Shown here: one piece after another, positions 57,343 to 64,000 of the stretch
How the letters are laid out: each line of letters begins with the position of its first letter
Numbering within the stretch: the first letter of the stretch is position 1
Origin: Garcia nutans
Taxonomy: Eukaryota > Streptophyta > Magnoliopsida > Malpighiales > Euphorbiaceae
Length of the DNA stretch: 64,000 bases
NCBI GenBank assembly: GCA_947685225.1
Contig: CANTUV010000037.1
Coordinates: 34,491,001-34,555,000 of the forward strand
Reading direction: 5' to 3'
Made by a program: the position numbers and the translations under genes
Notes under the pieces: model-generated
What the model saw: the letters and a program-made list of their open reading frames with translations, nothing else
The model's database searches: none
What the model was told of the DNA's origin: nothing

Positions 57343-58260
57343 TTCATCCCAGGTCAGACGACTCAAGTGGTAGTGGTGAGAGTGCACATGGTGACTCCCG
57401 GACACTTCCCTGTGACCCAACAACCAAACACCCAACCTTGGAAAATTGACTCGTGGCTGTGCAATGTTTGGAACCCTCACCAAGTTATGCTCGTATGCCC
57501 AGACCTGTACATAAAAGAGAAAATCAAGCCTATGCACATGCATTGTGTGGATTAATAATTTTAAAGGAAGTAGCACCTCAGCAATGGTCGTGAAACCAAT
57601 AAAGGATCTTTTCTTCCTACAGAGCATATCAAAACCGTGATAAAGACAAGCTAGACCAGCTTCCTCCCATGCATAAGAAGATACGTGATCCAAGTCAGAA
57701 AGGGCGCGCAACACAGATAAATGAATGGCAGACTCGGTGCTACCCAAAATGGTTGCCCCCAACAAATATAACAAAAATCCCTGAGTACATTGTTTTGCCC
57801 TCTCACCCTGCACGGATCGAGTGTACTTTACCCAATACTCTCGGATGGGCTCACATCGAATCTTATACGACTTCCTATATTGGGGCTTGACATCGATCAA
57901 CTGTTGAATTTCTTCTTCTTTCAAAATATTGCTGGTCAAAGGGGCAGGGGTTCCATCACATCAGAGGCTGGTTATAGCAGCAAAGTCAACCAGACCAATT
58001 GTCATCTCTTCAATGGGCAAATGAAAAGTATGAGTTGTGTCCAACCATCGTTCTGTAAGTGCCTGGATCACGCTCCGGTCTATTTGATAGCCCCATGCTG
58101 GTAATTGCAAAACGAAGTCCTCAAAATCACTTTCCCGCACCATTCTCTTTACTGTAGGTGGGGCCTGGTCATACCACTTATGGGCCTTGTGAATATTTCC
58201 CCCGACTTTAATATCGCAACCATCATGATGTCCAAATACAGGTAAGTACACATGTAATTT

Positions 58261-58747
58261 CTCTCACACACTTAAAAAAAGGTATAATTATAATAATAAA
58301 TACATAAAAAGTAATAATAGTAATATAAAATAGTAAATAATATAGAATACGTTAAATGTTAGATCTTAAAAAAATATTAAAAAATATTATTAAATTAAAA
58401 TAATAAAATAAAATACTTTTGTATAAATATGTAAAGCAATATATTTATGTATAAAAAATAATAAAAATATAAATAATAATCAAATAAAATAATAAATAAT
58501 AATAAAAGTAAAAATAAAAAACTAAAAAAGGGACGTAGACAAATAATTTCTCATACAACAGTTATATATGTTTCATCCTTATACAATCATTTTAGCACAT
58601 CATAAGCTTTGTGCATAAATTTATAGATTTTGTTATACAAATAAAATTATGCAACATAGATATTTTTGTATATCTATCTACATTAATATAATTATACTAA
58701 TAAATCTTGCAATAAAATACTTAGATATACAGAAAAGTACCACTTAC
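58261..58747 (-). other. Candidate intron 1 of the antisense PMD gene
   Basis: The minus strand runs from GTAAGTGG (donor after CACTG) to GTGTGAGAG (acceptor before AAATTACATG), 487 bp. It is extremely AT-rich (runs of TAATAATAAAT), as plant introns are. It joins two coding blocks in phase 0, which supports the model. Not tested against RNA. Confidence 0.55.
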
Positions 58748-59003
58748 CAGTGTTTTATCTTTGGAACTTTGATGGAGATGCATGCCGGGTAATATCGAAA
58801 TCTGCACAATTTTATTATCTCGAAGATAAGAAATCAATTCATTATTTGATCGAGTCCTATACCTTGAAGAGTGTTGGATGCCTACCATGGTAACTACTTG
58901 AGCTTTATGAATCTTACAATCCTGAGTGACAGTGTTCAGTTTGTAAGGAAAGAAATAATACGACCTCTTTTTAAAGAATGAAACGAAGAAATGAGCAGCG
59001 ATG

Positions 59004-59013
59004 TTTATATAGA
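59004..59013 (-). promoter_or_regulatory. Candidate TATA box of the antisense PMD gene
   Basis: The minus strand reads CTCTATATAAACATCGC, about 115-125 bases before the proposed ATG at 58888-58886. The CTATATAAA core matches plant consensus well. A start site some 30 bases downstream would give a short 5' leader. No transcript evidence. Confidence 0.5.
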
Positions 59014-59373
59014 GAAATGGCAAAGGAAAAAGACAAAAATAAAAAACAAAAATAGTATTCTCGTGAAAAAAAAAAGAGAGAAAAAGTAAAATTTACTATT
59101 TATAAATAGTAAATTACTATTTATAAATATTAAATGAATAGTTGGTGAATAGTGCATAACAAGTAACTATACAGTAAATAAATAGGAAACTCAATTATTC
59201 AATTCAATCATTCAAAAATTTGTGTGTATATAAATATTTTTGCACTTTTAAAATATTTTTACATGCAAGGGGCAAGGAGAAGATATGTGCATAGTAAAAA
59301 TCAGCTAAATTTTTTGCAGGCAATTAAATCAGCTAAGTATCCTACTGACTATAATTATTTTTAACATACAGTT

Positions 59374-59940
59374 GAATCTCTTTTGAGTCCAGAACTTAGC
59401 TTGGGTCCAAAATACAAATTTCCTCTTAAGTCCAGAACTTAGTTCGGGTCCAGAATTTCCTCTCAACTCCAGAACTTAGCTCGGGTCCAGAACCCAAATT
59501 ATCCTTAAGTCCAGAACTTAGCTCGGGTCCAGAACCCAAATTTTCTCTTAAGACCAGAACTTAGCTCTGGTCCGAAACCCAAATTATCCTTAAGTCCAGA
59601 ACTTAGCTCGGGTCCAGAATCCAAATTTCCTCTTAAGTTCAAAACTTAGCTCGGGTCCAGAACCCAAATTTCCTCTTAAGTCCAGAACTTAGCTCGGGTC
59701 TAGAACCCAAATTATCCTTAAGTCCAGAATTTAGCTCGGGTCTAGAACCCAAGTATTTTTTGAGTCTAAAACTCAAACCAGGTCCAGAACCCAAATCTTT
59801 TTCGAGTCCAGAACTCGAATGGGGTCTAGAACCCAAATCTTTTTCGAGTCCAGAACTAGAATGGGGTCCAGAACCCAAGTCTTTTTCGAGTCCAGAACTC
59901 AAACCGGATCTAGAACCCAAACCATTTTGAGTCCAGAACC
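59374..59940 (+). repeat. 42-43-bp tandem array next to the 3' LTR
   Basis: Thirteen or so degenerate units containing GTCCAGAACTTAGCTCGGG then TCCAGAACCC. Most spacings are 42-43 bp, one is 37. Later units change to GAACTCGAATGGGGTC. Open frames of Gly-Leu/Ser-Gly type on the minus strand are by-products. Tandem arrays just upstream of the 3' LTR are a known habit of Tat/Ogre elements. Confidence 0.9.
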
Positions 59941-60036
59941 CAAAACCAAAACCATCTCAAGAAAATTAAATCTATTTTTTCTAAAATTAAAAGTCTTGTT
60001 TCTTTTCACTCTCTGAATCAATTCAAGATCGTTCAA

Positions 60037-60049
60037 GCAGGGGGCAAAC
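60037..60049 (+). other. Polypurine tract of the large type B element
   Basis: AGCAGGGGGCAAAC directly before the 3' LTR. Diverged equivalents precede the 3' LTRs at 27103 (GAGCAGGAGGCAAGC, minus) and 49868 (GCATGGGACAAAT, minus). Confidence 0.75.
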
Positions 60050-62125
60050 CGTAGAGCCTTAATTTTGACCCCAATTTGATATGGTCCTAATTAAAGGATG
60101 CCAAAATAAATTTGATCCAACTTAAAAATATTTAAAACTAGTTTATAACTTTTAAAGAAGTCAGTTAGGATTAAAGAGGCATAAAATCAATTACAAAACC
60201 CTAAAATCAAATTGAATCGGCCCAAATTAAAACTTTTTGGTCCATAGGTTAAAAAATGCGAGAATAATTTGAGTCAGGCCGGCCAGGAAGACATGAGCAA
60301 TTGCTCATGTAGACCTAGAGGGACCAGGTCGACATGAGCATGCCTCATGTCGATCTGGCAGCCCAGATCGACATGAGAATTCCTCATGTAGACTTGGGTA
60401 GCCCAAGGTCGACATGAGGTTGGACTCATGTCGACCTAGGGCAACCAGGTCAACATGGGTTCAATAAGTTTCCTAATTGAACTAAAATTTATTTTAAGGA
60501 TAGATTAACATTAGGGTTAAGGATTATGAGTGAGGTTTGCCTATAAATACTAACATTTCAGAATTCAGAAAAAAGGAGAGGAACATTAACAAGGGTAGCA
60601 ATAAACATTAAAGAGAAGAGACGGCAACAAACAGAGAAGAGTAGCAGCAAGCATTCATCAATCATCAATCCATCAAAGGCAGCAACGCTGTCTTTGTTCA
60701 TTATTCATCCAGAAATTAATTTGGTGGAACCAACGACAGAGGTTTAATCTCTAATCATGAATTATTCATGCTCACAGTAGCTTCGTTTCATTGATTAATA
60801 AGAACATGCATGCAGTAACTTGATCTTTGAATATGTAGTACCATGATCTTTGAATATGCAGTAAATTGATCCTTGTTTCAATAACTTTAATCATTTTCTT
60901 TAATTAACACATTGATCAGTTGGTATTCGTAACCCCACTTGCATGTTTCATAAAAAAAAAACATAAAACTATCCAGTAGCCGTCGAGGATTAAAATTAAT
61001 TGTTAGAATCTATTTTGTTTACTTTATCTCAAGAATCGTAAATTACTTTTTTAAAACTCAAAACCTCAAACTATTTTTATCCAAAAACTTAAACCATTTC
61101 ATTATTAAACTCTAAAGTATTGATTATTTTTCCAAAACCTTAATTTATCTCTCCAAATCCAAAATAATGTTTTTAAGGCAGTAAGTTAAACCCAAAAACC
61201 CTAATTTTAAAACCCTAATTCCAAACTTTGAATTCCAAAAACACTAATTTTAAAACCCTAATTCCAAACTCTGAATTCCAAGACCCTAGTTTTAAAAACC
61301 CTAAAAATCATAATTTTAAAACCCTAATTACAAAACCCTAGTTTCTAAAACCCTAAGTTCCAAAACCCAAAATTCTAAAAACCCTAAATTCTTTAAAACC
61401 CTAAATTTATATAGTTATTGCTTTATTTAATTTTAGATTTGATTATATAGTTTATTATATGTTTTGATTTATTTAATTTCAATGCTTGATTTATTTAATT
61501 TACCATGGATGATTATTTTCTTTATTATTATGATTATTATTTGTTTTTTTTTGTTATTAAAATTGTAAGAGGTATGTTTCCATTATTGGGTACCACATTA
61601 GTTAAGTATTATGTAATTTAAATTGCTCTTATATTTTGGACAAATGTAAAGGACATGTTTCCACCTTTTGGTGGGTGTCCAACTTAGTTTAGACATGAAC
61701 GATGTAAGGACATGTTTCCATCCTCGGATGGGTGTCCATTTATTTGCTTTGTTTGGACATTGCTTTGATTATAATATATTGATGCTTTATTTTAATTGTT
61801 GTATGTAGTATGGATAATATTATCATATTTAAGAATTTTATAATATTAAGACCTGCAAAAGAGGCCGGTTCCAATTAACCAGGCGTTGTGGGGATGCTGG
61901 GCCATTTCTCACTTCCCCACACGTACCTAACTTTCCAAACCCATTAGGGGGTTGGGGATTCCTTAGAAATCGAGTCATCCACCCCTTTCTTTTTTCTGGC
62001 CCGTCCGGGTGGCGACTCCATTTTCTCCTGGCTTAGGCCCATGTTCTCTAAGGCCCCGAACCTAAATAGTGTCGAAGTCACAAGAACCATTCCATCGAGA
62101 GTGGGAGTAAAAATCCCCGCTCATA
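60050..62125 (+). mobile_element. 3' LTR of the large type B element
   Basis: 2076 bp. Both terminal dinucleotides are mutated: start CG for TG at 60050, end TA for CA at 62125. It includes the CATGAGC/GTCGACC island (60275-60463), TATA CTATAAATA at 60541, about ten telo-boxes (61190-61410), and three stem-loops (about 61571-61598, 61651-61680, 61708-61737), the third of which is lost in the 5' LTR. TSD GTACT follows at 62126-62130. Confidence 0.93.
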
Positions 62126-64000
62126 GTACTATAAATAGAATATATACATAGTGACAGCCAGTTCAGACCCTCTGGTAGTAAAATCACCTTATGCCTAGAC
62201 CTGACCAGGTCTAGATGAGCTCTCTGGATTTACTGGATCAACCCTATCACCTGCGCGATGAATTTCAATCACGCTAAGCTAAATGCCTAGCGGTACATAC
62301 TTTTATAATATAGATACTTTAAAAGAAAAGATAATGCATTATGCTGTATCATGCCATTTCACAATGTAATATGCCATTTCACTCTATTTCACATTTATCA
62401 TTCTATGTAGACATCACATTAACACATATAAAAGCATCGGGCCTAACTAACCTAGTATATAATTCAAATCCTAGAGTTACTATTTTGGTTTATGTTGACA
62501 CCCAGTGTCTAGTCTGAAGGCAAAACAAGTGACGCCCAGCGTCTAGCCCCAAGGCAAATCATAGTGACGTCCAATGTCTAGCCTGAAAGCAAATCATTTA
62601 TTAGTAACACCCAACGTCTAGCCCTGAAGGCAAATGATGAGAATGAGAACAATCTCATAGGCATGGCGACACACAGAACTCTGAAAATTGAATAATATAC
62701 TAAGCAACACACAAATAGTACATATTTTCCATAAGTAATTTTTTTATCCCATTGCCTCTTTTACTAATTTTTCTTATTCATAGTAATGCCAAATCACTTT
62801 AATTTAATATATCTTATCACTTTATCAACAATGCATATCACTTTGCATTACAATCATATTACCCATATATTTTTGGGTTCTTTTCACATAAATCGCATAA
62901 ATCTTGTTTCGCTCATTTTAGCCATTAATAATGGCTTACCACAATATGCATAATGTATATAAATCATTTCACATTCAATATCACAATGCATATGCATATT
63001 CAAATAACCAAGTAGCTTAACACATTTTCTATCCAAAATGTGTTAAGCCAAATTAAATACAAATATATATTTAAATTATCAAAAGAATGTACATACCTTA
63101 ATTCACACTCAACCCAAGCTAAAGTATCCCTTAAACTTCCACTTCCACAATGCCCTTCAACACAAAGATTGGGCAACTTGCTTCCACTTAATGCCTATTC
63201 AAAATGTGAGTAAATATAATTATTTAGATTCACATTTTAAGGCATTTCAAACATAAAACGCTAATTAATCCTCACTCCAATCACTTTCCAAAAATTTTCC
63301 TTTCCCTACTTTAACTTTATATTTCCATTCCATCACATTTTAATTAGTTTTTTAAGTTTATTTTTATCATTAAAAACATATTAGAACATGTTTTAACCAA
63401 TTAAATCCAATAAACACATATTCTTTAACAAAACCCTAAAATGTACACTAACCTTCACCAATTATGGTTCTTCATTTCAACCCATTCTAAATGTTATTCT
63501 AAGCCCATTTCATCATTAAAATCATTTAATAACATGATTTATTCATTAAGATCAAACAAACAACCATACTTTAAAAATTCTCTTCCAAAACCCTAAATTC
63601 AACACTACCTCTCTCAATCTCTATCCAAACTTGATTAAATCCATCATTTGGCTTTAAAATTCTTGCTTAAGCATTAAAACAACATCTTTTGAATCCATTT
63701 GAACAATTAAAAACATAATTGAAAAAGTCAAAATTGCACATAACCCTAAACCATCTTCTTCAACCAAACTCAACCCAAACTTAATATTTTCTTCCATCTA
63801 ACTTGAAAATCAATATATACTAGTCAAAATAGCACCATACATACCCATTCAAGTAATTAAATCATGATAGATCAAAACTCCAAATCCAACATATTCATAA
63901 CTTTTTATAGAACTTAGAAATTTGGTAAGAAAGCTTACCAATTAGAGAAGAAATCACCAAAACTCTACTTAATTCTTGAAAATCCCTTAAATTCTTGGTT
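62126..64000 (-). mobile_element. Type A LTR, second part, running off the window
   Basis: Continues 49893-50380. It has a CTAGACCTG...CAGGTCTAG stem (62196-62215), the twin hairpin (62249-62296), a TCTAGCC-GAAGGC minisatellite (62495-62640), the CTCTGAA block (62677), an ATTAATAATGGC-type stem near 62920 and a CTTAACACATTTT stem-loop (63015-63048). The LTR end and any internal region lie beyond 64000. No genes. Confidence 0.85.

Larger units (their letters stand above)
56400..58888 (-). pseudogene. Antisense plant mobile domain (PMD) gene, multi-exon, degenerate
   Basis: Encoded opposite to gag. Proposed exons: 58888-58748 (MVGIQHSSRYRTRSNNELIS, ending KDKTL before GTAAGTG); 58260-57343, joined in frame (KLHVYLPVFGHHD) and carrying the domain: WLDTTHTFHLPIEEMTIGL, DFAAITSL, then a TGA at 57961-57963, CDGTPAPL, REYWVKYTR, FLLYLLGATI, AYAWEE-like and WLLGHREV; then 57273-56801 with GWFLGERIHDWF and an acidic tail, whose TAA is at 56834-56836. 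Further pieces follow at 56730-56690 and a coiled-coil-like RKLQEELATSRRHAAHFEEM near 56500-56420. PMD proteins of plants include MAIN and MAIL1, needed for growth and transposon silencing, and PMD copies are known inside mobile elements. The frame between exons 2 and 3 does not match, so a frameshift or a different splice site is needed. Dead, but recognisable. Confidence 0.75.
50381..62125 (+). mobile_element. Type B (Tat/Ogre-like) element lacking pol, with antisense PMD gene
   Basis: An 11.7-kb element with an exact 5-bp TSD GTACT (50376-50380 and 62126-62130). Order: 5' LTR 50381-52276, PBS 52278-52295, leader, damaged gag 53450-54435, non-coding 54436-56100, antisense PMD gene about 58888-56400, tandem array 59374-59940, polypurine tract 60037-60049, 3' LTR 60050-62125. 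No protease, RT, RNase H or integrase could be found on either strand, so it must have moved using proteins of a relative. Extra genes, some antisense and placed before the 3' LTR, are known in the Tat lineage. Confidence 0.9.

Noticed and set aside
59639..60016. Gly-Leu-Ser-rich repetitive peptides
   Set aside because: Translation of the 42-43-bp tandem array in a non-coding region.
61190..61410. Interstitial telomere tract
   Set aside because: The AAACCCTAA motifs are not contiguous tandem units and occur at the same place in each LTR, so this is an LTR feature, not a telomere fusion site.

Overview
The window is repeat-dense, AT-rich nuclear DNA of a flowering plant, probably a eudicot; I do not name a species. 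I found no host protein-coding gene, tRNA, rRNA or CRISPR array. Almost every base belongs to stacked long-terminal-repeat (LTR) retrotransposons, many with exact 5-bp target-site duplications (TSDs), so the order of insertion can be read. Three element types recur. Type A is a chromovirus (Ty3/gypsy) with long LTRs (2.3-3.4 kb) that start TGTAATATCC and end GTGTTACA, and a primer-binding site (PBS) TGGTATCAGAGCC matching initiator-Met tRNA; it is Tekay/Del-like. Type B is a Tat/Ogre-like Ty3/gypsy element with LTRs of 1.7-2.2 kb that start TGTAGACCCTTAATTTT and end CCCCGCTCACA, and a PBS resembling TGGCGACTCCACTGGGGA (tRNA-Arg). Type C is a small-LTR (about 366 bp) Reina-like chromovirus, heavily decayed.

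Layout. From 1 to about 30425 the substrate is a LINE whose ORF2 C-terminus is broken into three pieces: 2965-3177, 27673-27987 and 30351-30425. It is interrupted by a type A LTR (1-2964), by type C (3178-27672, TSD AATGA, minus strand) and by a type A solo LTR (27988-30350, TSD GTCAA). Inside type C sit a non-autonomous type A derivative (3869-17891), which itself holds a type A solo LTR (11510-14946, TSD TAATA) tipped with a SINE-like insert; a type A LTR piece (17892-23078) split by a type B solo LTR (19874-21958, TSD CTTTC); and a deleted type B element (25369-27445) inside the type C LTR. Positions 31623-41765 hold the only complete autonomous-type element, a type A gag-pol element on the minus strand whose one reading frame is closed by eight in-frame stops and no frameshift. 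From 42107 to 49892 there are four type B LTRs in both orientations, one a solo LTR with TSD ATGTC. From 49893 to the window end a type A LTR is split by an 11.7-kb type B element (50381-62125, TSD GTACT).

That last element lacks pol. It keeps a gag remnant and, on the opposite strand, a degenerate gene for a plant mobile domain (PMD) protein with a TATA-like box and plausible introns. A 42-43-bp tandem array lies next to its 3' LTR.

The most notable non-coding signals are in the LTRs. Type B LTRs carry three consecutive stem-loops whose two arms change together between copies, plus sense-oriented clusters of the telo-box AAACCCTAA. Type A LTRs carry a twin hairpin and two further conserved stem-loops. 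In both types a GC-rich island of short palindromic repeats occupies an upstream slot, with an unrelated unit sequence in different subfamilies. All comparisons were made by eye; no alignment or folding software was run.
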